A stretch of DNA of 64,000 bases. Origin: Neolewinella antarctica (GTDB lineage Bacteria; Bacteroidota; Bacteroidia; Chitinophagales; Saprospiraceae). Where the stretch lies: positions 699,915 to 763,914 of the forward strand of contig NZ_JAATJH010000002.1 in the NCBI RefSeq assembly GCF_011927835.1, read 5' to 3'. Shown here piece after piece: positions 48,278 to 56,653 of the stretch. Position numbers and translations under genes: made by a program. Numbering within the stretch: position 1 is the stretch's first letter; each line of letters opens with the position of its first letter. The notes below the pieces were generated by a model that did not search any database, had not been told where the DNA came from, and saw nothing but the letters and a program-made list of their open reading frames with translations.

Positions 48278-48295
48278 GGCGCGGTCGCGGGTGCG
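48278..48295 (-). repeat. REP-like GC element
   Basis: GGCGCGGTCGCGGGTGCG is the reverse-complement form, in the gap between hldD and fbp. Confidence 0.65.
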
Positions 48296-48339
48296 GAGGT
48301 TTTTTAGGAGGGGAGCGAGGGTAGGGCGGTGCCCCGTCA

Positions 48340-49311
48340 TCAATAATAACGTTCGGGTGTAAGGTAGTTCGTCACGTAAGCATTAACGCCCTCTTCAAGA
48401 CTCGCGAAGGGCTCGGTGTAGCCGGCTTGCCGTAGCTTGCTCATGTCCGCCTGGGTATAGTACTGGTACTTTTCTCGGATGTCTGCCGGCGTGTCGACGT
48501 AGCCGATATCGACTTGTCTGTTCATGGCGCCGAAGGTAGCCTTTGCTAAGTCGAGAAACGTCCTGGCCCGTCCAGTGCCGAGGTTGTAAAGGCCGTATTC
48601 GGGGGGCTGTTTGTCCATTAACCAGTGCATGACCTTGCACAAGTCCATCACGTAGATGAAATCCCGCTGCTGGTGGCCGTCAGCTACGTCCGCCCGGTGG
48701 CTGCGGAACAACTTCATGGCTCCGGTTGCTTTGACTTGCCGGAAGGTGTGCCAGATGACGCTCGCCATTCTGCCTTTGTGGTACTCATTCGGTCCGTAGA
48801 CGTTGAAGAATTTGAGGCCGTACCAGGCGGGCGGGGCAGTAGCTTGGTCGAGCGCCCACTTGTCGAAGTCGTTCTTACTCCGCCCGTAGGCATTGAGGGG
48901 CTCGAGCTGGTCGACGACGTCGTGGCGGTCTTCGTAACCGTGCTCTCCCAGTCCGTAGGTAGCTGCGCTGGAGGCGTAGACCAGTGGTATTTTTTGCGTG
49001 CTGCAGCGTTGCCAAATTTCCCGTGAATACTCAAGGTTCAGCTTATCGAAAATAGCCTCGTTCGTTTCCGCGGTGTCCGTCCGCGCACCCAGGTGATACA
49101 CACCCGTTAGCGGCCACTTTTCCCGGTCCCAGACCGTGAAGAAGTCGTCGCGCTCAACTTTTTGCAGGAATTGTTTTCCTTCCAGGTTGGGCGTTTTATC
49201 TTGGTAGTGGACGAAATCGTCGACCAGGATAAGGTCGGCCACCCCCCGTTCGTTGAGGTAAGCGACGAGCGCGCTGGGAATAAAGCCGGCGGCCCCGGTG
49301 ATCACGTACAT
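48340..49311 (-). CDS. hldD: ADP-glyceromanno-heptose 6-epimerase
   Basis: The 323-residue short-chain dehydrogenase-type epimerase makes ADP-L-glycero-beta-D-manno-heptose, the donor for LPS core heptose. MYVITGAAGFIPSALVAYLNERG is the Rossmann NAD(P) loop, LVDDFVHYQDKTPNLEGK is the HldD-specific early stretch, YASSAATYG and YGRSKNDFDKW hold the Ser and Tyr-x3-Lys catalytic residues, and FFNVYGPNEYHKGRMASVIWH is typical of HldD. It suggests a heptose-containing envelope glycan. A -7 box TATCTTTG lies 35-42 nt upstream on the minus strand. Confidence 0.94.
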   Translation of the reverse strand: MYVITGAAGFIPSALVAYLNERGVADLILVDDFVHYQDKTPNLEGKQFLQKVERDDFFTVWDREKWPLTGVYHLGARTDTAETNEAIFDKLNLEYSREIWQRCSTQKIPLVYASSAATYGLGEHGYEDRHDVVDQLEPLNAYGRSKNDFDKWALDQATAPPAWYGLKFFNVYGPNEYHKGRMASVIWHTFRQVKATGAMKLFRSHRADVADGHQQRDFIYVMDLCKVMHWLMDKQPPEYGLYNLGTGRARTFLDLAKATFGAMNRQVDIGYVDTPADIREKYQYYTQADMSKLRQAGYTEPFASLEEGVNAYVTNYLTPERYY

Positions 49312-49345
49312 ATCTTTGCCTTAGTTTCACGATGATAATTACCGC

Positions 49346-49353
49346 CAAAGATA
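49346..49353 (-). promoter_or_regulatory. Candidate -7 box of hldD
   Basis: TATCTTTG on the minus strand is an exact TAnnTTTG match 35 nt before the hldD start. No TTG box is evident. Confidence 0.4.
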
Positions 49354-49410
49354 GCCGACTGGCGGGGAGAAAAGGAAACGAGCCCTCACTCCGTTAGCTA
49401 ATATTCAAGC

Positions 49411-49431
49411 AAGACCAAAGACCAAAGACCA
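49411..49431 (+). repeat. Three-unit heptamer array before the response regulator
   Basis: AAGACCA is repeated three times exactly, ending 2 nt before the ATG at 49434. Confidence 0.75.
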
Positions 49432-49433
49432 CA

Positions 49434-50075
49434 ATGATCCACCTAGGTATAATCGAAGACGAGCCCATCATGCTGGCCAGCGTTGAAGAATGCTTTGAGG
49501 GCAACCGCGACGTAGAAGTCGTCCTGGCCGCCACCAGTGTCGAAAACTTCCTGGCATCGCTCCCGAAAGGCGCCGTACTCAACACCCTCCTGCTCGACAT
49601 CATGCTTCCCGGTATGACCGGCATCGCCGGTATTCCCCGCCTCCTGGAACGCTACCCCGAGCTCGACATCATCATGCTCACCAACTCGGACGATTCCGAC
49701 AACATCTTCCGGGCGCTCCAGGCTGGCGCATTCGGCTACATTTCCAAAAAGCGCGTGAACCCGAGCGTAATCCAGGATGCCGTGTACACCGTCCACCGCG
49801 GCGGGTCTTACATGTCGCCCAGCATCGCGCGCCAGGTCGTCGCCTTCCACAACCAGCAGCGCAAGGGCCCGGCCATCAACCCCGCCGACCGCCTGACACC
49901 CCGCCAACTCGACATTGTCCAGGGCCTCGTCGACAACCTCAGCTACCGGGAGATCGGCGAACGCTTGGAGATCAGCATCGAGACCGTGCGGGACCACATT
50001 AAAAATATCTACCGGAAGTTGCGGGTGAATTCTAAGATGGAGGTGGTGCATAAGAAGCTTAAGGGGGAGATTTAG
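49434..50075 (+). CDS. NarL/LuxR-type response regulator
   Basis: The 213-residue protein has a receiver domain (HLGIIEDEPIML with acidic pocket, LLLDIMLPGMTG with phospho-acceptor Asp55, IIMLTNSDD, FGYISKKRV with Lys) and a C-terminal GerE/LuxR helix-turn-helix (~140-205; LTPRQLDIVQGLVDNLSYREIGERLEISIETVRDHIKNIYRKLRVNSK). Phosphorylation would let it bind DNA and control transcription. The sensor kinase encoded 167 nt downstream is the obvious partner. Heptamer arrays flank it on both sides: one ends 2 nt before the ATG, and another starts on its stop codon. Confidence 0.95.
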   Translation: MIHLGIIEDEPIMLASVEECFEGNRDVEVVLAATSVENFLASLPKGAVLNTLLLDIMLPGMTGIAGIPRLLERYPELDIIMLTNSDDSDNIFRALQAGAFGYISKKRVNPSVIQDAVYTVHRGGSYMSPSIARQVVAFHNQQRKGPAINPADRLTPRQLDIVQGLVDNLSYREIGERLEISIETVRDHIKNIYRKLRVNSKMEVVHKKLKGEI

Positions 50076-50187
50076 GCGGTAGGCGGTAGGCGGTAGGTCG
50101 GTAGGCGGTAGGAAGAATTAGGCGGTAGGCGGTAGCGTGTCTACAATGTGCGGAGCCTACCGCCTACGAGCCTACTTCCTACCGCCC
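50073..50187. repeat. TAGGCGG heptamer array with inverted arm
   Basis: Copies of TAGGCGG occur at 50073, 50080, 50087, 50102, 50119 and 50126, with variant units between; the first copy contains the TAG stop of the regulator. After a ~20-nt core the inverted form (CCTACCGCCTA...CTTCCTACCGCC) runs from ~50155 to 50187. The transcript could fold into a long hairpin between regulator and kinase genes. Confidence 0.8.
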
Positions 50188-50242
50188 AAAATCTTACCGG
50201 ACCACAGCGAATGCAAATCTTATACACGTTAATCAAAACCAA

Positions 50243-53200
50243 GTGCCAACCCTCCGCCTCCTAACCCTCCTCCTCTGCACCTGCGCCAGCGCCCACCTCT
50301 CCGCGCAGCGCCTCCGCGTGGAGTACTTCACGGTGAATGACGGACTGAGTGCCCGGGAGATCACCGATTTTCAGATTGGTGCCGACCAGTTTTTGTGGGT
50401 AGCGACGCTGGACGGCCTGAACCGCTTCGACGGCCAGAGCTTTACCCGGTTTGGTTTGGCGAATAACGCTGGACCTGGCCTGAGCAATGAAGCGCTGGAT
50501 AAGATCGACGTCGACGTCGAAGGCAATTTCGTCATAACGTTCCGGGACTTTTATGGTTATTTTGACCGTTTCGACCCGCGCACGAAGCGGGTGACGCCGG
50601 TTCCGTTGGTGCCCAGCACGGGCGTAGTTGGATTCCCCCGCACGATCGTAACGGACGACTACGGGCGAATTTTCGCCGTTACGATTGGCCAGGAGGGCAC
50701 CTACATTTACGAGTACACCCCGACAAGCCAAAAACCAACCGAGCCGTTCACAACGATTTTTCACGAGCCGAACGATGCCTGGACGACCCTCGCCCCCCGG
50801 GTTGAATTACTGCCGCTTAGTAACGGTCAGTTCCTGCTCTACGACGAGGAGCACGGCTTTCGCTACCTCAGCGCGACGGGTGAATTGATTTCCCGACCCT
50901 TCAGGAAAACGGCGAATCAACGTCGCTTCTATACTTTCGTTGAAGCGGCGAACGGCATGGTTTACTTCAGTTTCCGCGATGGCTACCCGCTCTTCAGCTG
51001 GCGCCCGGGTGTCCGCAGCCCGGTTATCCCAGTGGCGGGCCTGGATGCGGGTCTGCGCTATCCGGTCATTTCCGAAGACGAATCCGGCCAGTTATTACTG
51101 CACGCAACCGAAGATATTCTCGGCGATGCTTTCCCGCAGGAATACTATCTGGTCGATACCACCGGCCGATTTTCACTCTTTGAAAAGCTGATGCCCACCG
51201 ACCGGGCGCTGACGGCGGTTGCCGCGATCAATTTTAACGAGACGGTATACCTCGGGCTGCGGGAAGGGCTGGGCGTAATCGAGCGCTACACCAACGCGGT
51301 CAGTACGTACCTCACCGCCGACGAAAGCGATAAATTAGCCATCAATCGCGTCCAGGGAATCTGCGAAGATTCTACCGGCACGGTCTACGCCATCGAAGAA
51401 GACGGATTTATTTACGCCTTTCCGCCGGAGGGGAAGCGGCCGGATACGCTCGTCCTCCGGTCGGAAATTGACTCCAACGAAGTCGTCACTTTTAGGGCTG
51501 GAAAAGGGTTGATCTACGACGCGGAGTACAACGCGCTGTGGGCCACGGCCCAACCCACGGGCCGGCAGAAGGGGGGCGTGCTCCTGCAGTACGACCTGGA
51601 TACTCGCCTGACCCGGGTTTACCGCAGCAATTATGCTTTGGGGGCGCTGACGCAGGATGCCAGGGGGCGGACGTACGTAGCGGGGTTTGACGCCCGAAAA
51701 CTAGGTTTGCTCCTTGAATTTGACGAACCCACCAGACGCTTCAACCCCGTCGAAACGGATCAGCTCCCCGGAGGTGAAATTTCTGGCTTCAAAATCAACC
51801 ACCTCTCCCTAAGCAAAAACGGAAAGCTACTGCTCGGTACCGAAAAGCGGGGCTTACTGGAAGTTGATCCCCAGCGGCAGCAATTGAGAAAGATTGCGGT
51901 CGAGTCCTCTGCGTCCACCACCGAGCGGCCGATCTACACCGTTTACGAAGATGACGAGAATTGGTGGTTGGGTACCGATAATGGGCTTTATAAAGTGCCC
52001 ATGTTCCCCAATGGCGAAGCAGCCAGGTTTACCCGGCTCGATGGCCTGAGTAGCAACGAAGTGTACGGTATCGCACCGGACAGCAGTGGTGGTCTCTGGC
52101 TCAGTAGCCCCGGCGGGCTGACTCACCTCTCCGCCAGCTTGAACCCCGATGACTTCCGCCGGTACTACCGCGAGGACGGGCTCGCCGATGACGAATTTAC
52201 CCCACAAAGTTTCCACGTCAGCCGGGCTGGGGAGTATTTATTTGGCGGCGTCAACGGTATTACCGTATTTCGGGAAAAAGATTTTTCCGTCAACGCTACC
52301 GGTGCCGATGTCCTCATCACCGAGGTAAATGTCTACGGCCGTAATGAAGTCCGTGTGATCAATACCGACCTACAGGAGCTCAAACAAGTGACGGTCTTTT
52401 CGTACGAAAAATCCGTGGCCGTCTCTTTCGCGCTGCCGGTGGGCCACCTGCCCAGTTCAACGCAGTTTCGCTACCGGCTCGAAGGCTTCAACGACACCTG
52501 GGTGCCACTGACGAACGAGCGCACGATTCGCTTTAATAACCTCGAGTCCGGCAAATACCAACTGCGCATTCAGGGCGCTGGTGCCAACGGAAACTTTGGG
52601 GATCGGGAGACCAGGCTCGCGATCAACGTCCGGCAGTACATCTACGAGCACCTCTGGTTTCAGGGCCTGGTCATCCTGATGTTCGCCCTGCTCATATTTT
52701 GGATACTGCAGTCCAAACTTCGCGAACGACTCCGGAACGAGCAGTTACGTACCCAGCTGAGTAGCGATATTCACGATGAAGTCTCCGGCCTACTCGCCGG
52801 CATCACGCTACAGGCGGAGTTACTGAAGAACCGCACGGACGATGAAACCATGCGGGGCAAGCTCGACCGGGTGGGGGAGGCCGGCCGCTCGGCGATGTCT
52901 AAAATGAGTGACGTAATCTGGAGCATCGACTCGCGGCGCGACACGATCGGTGACCTGCTGCAGCGGATGCAGGAGCACGCGGATGAAGTGTTGCTGCCGG
53001 TAGATATTCGCTACGACTTCGCAGCTAGGGGGTTCGATGAAACTAAGGAGCTTTCCGGTAACATCCGTCAGGATCTTTACTTCATCTACAAGGAAGCGAT
53101 CAACAACATCGCGCGGCACAGTAACGCCACGAAAGTTCAGATCGAGCTGACGCAGGCAAGTCAGATATTTGAGTTATTCATCCGGGACAACGGCCGCAAG

Positions 53201-53377
53201 GTGTTGGAAGAGGAAGTGGACGCCGCTGCGGGTGGTAGCGCCCGCTATCAAGTCCGCAGGGAGAAAACCGGTCAGGGAAAAGACAATATTCGGATGCGGG
53301 CGGAACGGTTGAAGGGAGAAATTACCATCGATGATCGCTACGGCTACACATTGGTGTTACGGATGAAGCGCCTCTAG
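50243..53377 (+). CDS. Sensor histidine kinase with Reg_prop propeller and Y_Y_Y domain
   Basis: The 1044-residue protein starts at a GTG, with a signal peptide (LRLLTLLLCTCASAHLSAQ). A large periplasmic part follows, made of two-component regulator propeller repeats (e.g. LSAREITDFQIGADQFLWVATLDGLNRFDG; WWLGTDNGLYKV; GGLWLSSPGGLTHL) and a Y_Y_Y domain (FRYRLEGFNDTWVPLTNERTIRFNNLESGKYQLRIQGAGANG). One membrane helix (HLWFQGLVILMFALLIFWIL) leads to a HisKA_3/HATPase_c kinase: SSDIHDEVSG with His844, EAINNIARHSNATK as the N box and GQGKDNIRMRAERLKG as the G box. Unlike hybrid PUL sensors it carries no receiver or AraC domain and should signal to the separate NarL-type regulator. The ligand is unknown. 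Confidence 0.95.
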   Translation: MPTLRLLTLLLCTCASAHLSAQRLRVEYFTVNDGLSAREITDFQIGADQFLWVATLDGLNRFDGQSFTRFGLANNAGPGLSNEALDKIDVDVEGNFVITFRDFYGYFDRFDPRTKRVTPVPLVPSTGVVGFPRTIVTDDYGRIFAVTIGQEGTYIYEYTPTSQKPTEPFTTIFHEPNDAWTTLAPRVELLPLSNGQFLLYDEEHGFRYLSATGELISRPFRKTANQRRFYTFVEAANGMVYFSFRDGYPLFSWRPGVRSPVIPVAGLDAGLRYPVISEDESGQLLLHATEDILGDAFPQEYYLVDTTGRFSLFEKLMPTDRALTAVAAINFNETVYLGLREGLGVIERYTNAVSTYLTADESDKLAINRVQGICEDSTGTVYAIEEDGFIYAFPPEGKRPDTLVLRSEIDSNEVVTFRAGKGLIYDAEYNALWATAQPTGRQKGGVLLQYDLDTRLTRVYRSNYALGALTQDARGRTYVAGFDARKLGLLLEFDEPTRRFNPVETDQLPGGEISGFKINHLSLSKNGKLLLGTEKRGLLEVDPQRQQLRKIAVESSASTTERPIYTVYEDDENWWLGTDNGLYKVPMFPNGEAARFTRLDGLSSNEVYGIAPDSSGGLWLSSPGGLTHLSASLNPDDFRRYYREDGLADDEFTPQSFHVSRAGEYLFGGVNGITVFREKDFSVNATGADVLITEVNVYGRNEVRVINTDLQELKQVTVFSYEKSVAVSFALPVGHLPSSTQFRYRLEGFNDTWVPLTNERTIRFNNLESGKYQLRIQGAGANGNFGDRETRLAINVRQYIYEHLWFQGLVILMFALLIFWILQSKLRERLRNEQLRTQLSSDIHDEVSGLLAGITLQAELLKNRTDDETMRGKLDRVGEAGRSAMSKMSDVIWSIDSRRDTIGDLLQRMQEHADEVLLPVDIRYDFAARGFDETKELSGNIRQDLYFIYKEAINNIARHSNATKVQIELTQASQIFELFIRDNGRKVLEEEVDAAAGGSARYQVRREKTGQGKDNIRMRAERLKGEITIDDRYGYTLVLRMKRL

Positions 53378-53412
53378 GGGGAAACCCAACAATTCCTGTT
53401 ACCTTCGTCGCC

Positions 53413-54324
53413 ATGGCAAAACTTCGTCGTAATCACACCGGAAAAGGGCGCAATGCTTCCGGTGGTCGCATCACCAAGGTGGGGATATTCGGGGCTATCC
53501 TGGCCGCCATTATCTACCTGTTCGGGGCTTACGTGAGTCCAGAAGATTTCCCCATCCCCGCGGAGCCGCGATTAGACTACGCCGGGGAGGATTATTATCT
53601 GCCCGCCCCGTCCGGTGGGGAGATCGTGCGCCACCGGGGGTTCACCCTCAGCTACAATGAGGACTGGGAACAAGCCGAGTGGGTTGCCTACCTCCTGGAA
53701 CGGGAGAATTTACGCAAGACTTGGTCGGACCGGAAGGATAACTTTCGCGAGGACCCGGCAGTGTCCTCCGGCTCGGCGGGCGGTTACGATTACCGGGGGT
53801 CGGGCTACGATCGTGGCCACCTGGCTCCCTTTGCGGACTTTGCCTGGAGTGCGGAACTCGCCGACGAAACCTTTTACATGAGCAACATCAGCCCGCAGGC
53901 GCGCCAGTTCAACCAGGGCGTCTGGCGAGAACTGGAGGAGCTTACGCGGGATTGGGCGAATAAGTACGAACGGCTCTACGTAGTTACCGGGCCCGTCATG
54001 ACGCAGGACCCGAAGGGGACCATCGGACGGGAAACGCGGGTGGCCATCCCCGTGGCGTACTTCAAGGTCTTGCTCGACCTGGACGATCCGGAACAAAAAG
54101 GGATTGGCTTCGTCATCCCCAACGAGATCAGTTTCGATCCCTTGCCCAAGTACGCAATGAGCATCGATGAGGTCGAAGCCATCACCAACCTCGACTTCTT
54201 TCCGGAACTGATGCCCGCCGCGCAGGAAGCCAACCTCGAAGCGGTGGGTAATCCTGACTTGTGGACCTTCAGCAAGAAGAAGTACGATAAGCGAATGAAG
54301 AGCTGGAATAACGTTCGCAACTGA
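53413..54324 (+). CDS. Membrane-anchored DNA/RNA non-specific endonuclease
   Basis: The 303-residue protein belongs to the NucA/Serratia-type beta-beta-alpha-metal nucleases. YDRGHLAPFADFAW contains the DRGH motif with catalytic His, and FYMSNISPQARQFNQGVWRELEELTRDWA supplies the metal-ligand Asn and the typical following helix. ERLYVVTGPV and GKPT-like VPVAYFKVLLDL continue the fold. A basic N-terminus and one helix (KVGIFGAILAAIIYLFGAYV) anchor it, so it probably acts in the periplasm or on the surface to digest nucleic acid. There is no inhibitor gene beside it. Confidence 0.93.
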   Translation: MAKLRRNHTGKGRNASGGRITKVGIFGAILAAIIYLFGAYVSPEDFPIPAEPRLDYAGEDYYLPAPSGGEIVRHRGFTLSYNEDWEQAEWVAYLLERENLRKTWSDRKDNFREDPAVSSGSAGGYDYRGSGYDRGHLAPFADFAWSAELADETFYMSNISPQARQFNQGVWRELEELTRDWANKYERLYVVTGPVMTQDPKGTIGRETRVAIPVAYFKVLLDLDDPEQKGIGFVIPNEISFDPLPKYAMSIDEVEAITNLDFFPELMPAAQEANLEAVGNPDLWTFSKKKYDKRMKSWNNVRN

Positions 54325-54404
54325 TTTTACCCGAGCGACCTCCGCCCGACCGTAAGCCCGGGCAAATTGCTATCTTGCCCCGGAGTATCAATCCCCTCCC
54401 CCTT

Positions 54405-55988
54405 ATGTCCAACGCCGATCAGTTCCGCCTCGCCATCGATAAAGCTTACACGTTCGATGGCCCCAGTTTGGTACTGGGTGGTGCCATGCTGGGGGAACGC
54501 ACGTTGACGGATTCGCTCGTTCGCATCCCGTTGGGAACGCTCAACCGCCACGGTCTCATCGCCGGGGCAACGGGAACGGGGAAAACGAAGACGTTGCAAA
54601 TCATCGCCGAGCAGCTCAGCCGTGAGGGCGTACCCAGTTTGCTGATGGACATCAAGGGAGACCTGTCAGGCATAGCCGTGCCGAGCGGCGGGCACCCAAA
54701 AATCGATGAGCGCCACACCGCAATCGGTATCCCGTTCGAAGCCAGCGGTAGCCCCGTAGAACTCCTCTCCCTCAGTGATGAGCCCGGCGCCCGCCTCCGG
54801 GCCACCGTTGTTGAATTTGGCCCCGTTCTTTTCTCCAAAATGCTGGGCCTCAACGATACTCAGTCCGGCATCGTCGCCGTCGCTTTCCGGTACGCCGAGG
54901 AAAGTGAGTTGCCACTACTTGACCTGAAAGACTTCCGTAAGATCCTTCAGCACATGACCGGCGACGGAAAGGAGGAAGTGCAAGATCGCTACGGAAGAAT
55001 GTCCACCGCCAGCACCGGCGCCATCATGCGACGCATCGTGGAGCTGGAAGGGCAAGGCGCGGAAGGTTTTTTCGGGGAAACGAGCTTCGACGTCGACGAC
55101 CTCACCCGACTGGACGAATTGGGCCGTGGCATCGTCTCCATCCTCAGGCTGACGGACGTGCAGGACCGCCCCAAACTGTTCAGTACGTTCATGCTGCAAA
55201 TGTTGGCGGAGATCTACGCAACCTTCCCCGAAGCGGGCGACCTCGACCGCCCTAAACTCGTCATCTTCATCGACGAAGCCCACCTCGTCTTCGAAGAGGC
55301 CACGGATGCACTGCTGAACCAGCTGGAAGCGATCATCAAACTGATTAGGTCGAAGGGCGTCGGCATCTTTTTCGTCACCCAGAACCCAACGGACATCCCG
55401 AGTGATATTCTGGGCCAACTGGGCCTGAAAATTCAGCACGCATTACGGGCTTTCACCGCAAAGGATCGCAAGGCCATTAAACTTGCCAGCGAAAACTACC
55501 CGGTGTCCGATTATTACGACATCGACCAGGTGCTTACCGAGTTGGGTACGGGAGAAGCTTTCGTGACCGTCCTCGACCGCAAGGGCAGGCCGACCGAACT
55601 GGCACGCACCATGTTGCGCGCGCCGGAAAGCCGAATGGACGTACTGACGGATAAAGAGATTGACGCGATCGTCGACCGCAGCCCACTCGTTAAGAAGTAC
55701 AACAAAGTAGTCGACCGCGAAAGTGCCTACGAGATACTGGAAGAAAAGATGAAGGTGGCCCACGCGGAGGAGCACAAGGCCGAACTAGAAGATCAGAAAG
55801 AAAAAGCACGCAAGACGACGACGCGTGGATCTTCCCGTGCCGAAAAATCCACCTTCGACACCATCCTCAACAGCACCACTACGCGGCAGATTGGCCGTAC
55901 CGTAGCCCGTGAGCTCACCCGGGGTTTACTGGGTGTCCTTGGCATAAAGTCTACCACCAGCCGCCGGTCTAAATCGAGCTGGTTCTAA
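54405..55988 (+). CDS. HerA-like helicase/ATPase (DUF853)
   Basis: The 527-residue product starts MSNADQFRLAIDKAYTFDGP. GLIAGATGTGKTKTLQIIAEQLS is Walker A, LVIFIDEAHLVFEEATDALLNQLEAIIKLIRSKGVGIFFVTQNPTDIP holds Walker B and the sensor region typical of the E. coli YjgR/DUF853 group, and DLSGIAVPSGG is another group marker. The last ~80 residues are charged and end RRSKSSWF. HerA relatives are hexameric DNA pumps, but the role of this branch is unsettled. I prefer the ATG at 54405 to an in-frame TTG at 54375, because the latter lies in a TATCTTGC promoter-like string. Confidence 0.92.
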   Translation: MSNADQFRLAIDKAYTFDGPSLVLGGAMLGERTLTDSLVRIPLGTLNRHGLIAGATGTGKTKTLQIIAEQLSREGVPSLLMDIKGDLSGIAVPSGGHPKIDERHTAIGIPFEASGSPVELLSLSDEPGARLRATVVEFGPVLFSKMLGLNDTQSGIVAVAFRYAEESELPLLDLKDFRKILQHMTGDGKEEVQDRYGRMSTASTGAIMRRIVELEGQGAEGFFGETSFDVDDLTRLDELGRGIVSILRLTDVQDRPKLFSTFMLQMLAEIYATFPEAGDLDRPKLVIFIDEAHLVFEEATDALLNQLEAIIKLIRSKGVGIFFVTQNPTDIPSDILGQLGLKIQHALRAFTAKDRKAIKLASENYPVSDYYDIDQVLTELGTGEAFVTVLDRKGRPTELARTMLRAPESRMDVLTDKEIDAIVDRSPLVKKYNKVVDRESAYEILEEKMKVAHAEEHKAELEDQKEKARKTTTRGSSRAEKSTFDTILNSTTTRQIGRTVARELTRGLLGVLGIKSTTSRRSKSSWF

Positions 55989-56009
55989 CGCATCACCATA
56001 ACAAACCCC

Positions 56010-56498
56010 ATGGCAAACATTATCGCCGGCGCCCTCGCCCAGATTGCTCAACTACCCAAAGATGTACAGAATAAGGCTACTAACCAAGCCTTTCAAATGG
56101 CCGTCCCCTTCGTTGCGACGGCAAAAGTCCACTACGAACAGGTCGACCACAACGAGTGGATCGCGCACGTTCCCAACGAACCCGAAGTGCGGAACCACCT
56201 CGGCCAGGTTCACGCCGGGGCCATGATGACGCTCGCCGAATCCGTCGCCGTTACCATGATGGCCATGAACTTACCGCCGGATCGCCTGCCGCTCGTCAAG
56301 AGCCTCAACGCCCAGTTCGTTCGCCGGTCAAAGGGTGCCATCCGCGCCATCGCCCGGCTCAGCGAAGAACAGCTGGAGCTAATCCGTACGGAGCCAAAGG
56401 GAGAAGTGACCATTGAAGTCGACATCCGTGACGAAGACGGGGAAATCCCGGCCGTCATCACCGTCGTGCCGGCGTGGACGACTAAGAAGAAGAAGTAA
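56010..56498 (+). CDS. Hotdog-fold protein, DUF4442 / PaaI-like
   Basis: The 162-residue protein has a single hotdog domain: ATAKVHYEQVDHNEWIAHVPNEPEVRNHLGQVHAGAMMTLAESVAVTMMAMNLP is the 'N..g.vHagam..lae.a' core with the long central helix, and LVKSLNAQFVRRSKGAIRAIARL and KGEVTIEVDIRDEDGEIPAVITVVPAW form the sheet. DUF4442 proteins are relatives of acyl-CoA thioesterases. Whether it has thioesterase activity cannot be told. It starts 21 nt after the HerA-like gene and may share its transcript. Confidence 0.9.
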   Translation: MANIIAGALAQIAQLPKDVQNKATNQAFQMAVPFVATAKVHYEQVDHNEWIAHVPNEPEVRNHLGQVHAGAMMTLAESVAVTMMAMNLPPDRLPLVKSLNAQFVRRSKGAIRAIARLSEEQLELIRTEPKGEVTIEVDIRDEDGEIPAVITVVPAWTTKKKK

Positions 56499-56553
56499 CG
56501 AGGGGAGTGAATGAAAAGGCAATAGCCTTCTTGATCTCCGTGATTAGTCGCTG

Positions 56554-56650
56554 GTCTGTAGTCTAAAGTCCGTGGTCAAAACACGGTACACCGAAGACTA
56601 CAGACCAAAAACCAGACACTACAGACCAAGGTCTTTAGACCACCAAACCA
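56554..56650. repeat. Inverted heptamer arrays in a convergent gap
   Basis: The left arm has GTCTGTA, GTCTAAA, GTCCGTG, GTCAAAA (56554-56581). The right arm has AGACTAC, AGACCAA, AAACCAG, ACACTAC, AGACCAA, GGTCTTT, AGACCAC, CAAACCA (56595-56650). TGGTCTGTAGTCT (56552-56564) and AGACTACAGACCA (56595-56607) form a perfect 13-bp inverted repeat. The right arm ends close to the stop of the arginase-like gene. Confidence 0.8.
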
Positions 56651-56653
56651 CCC

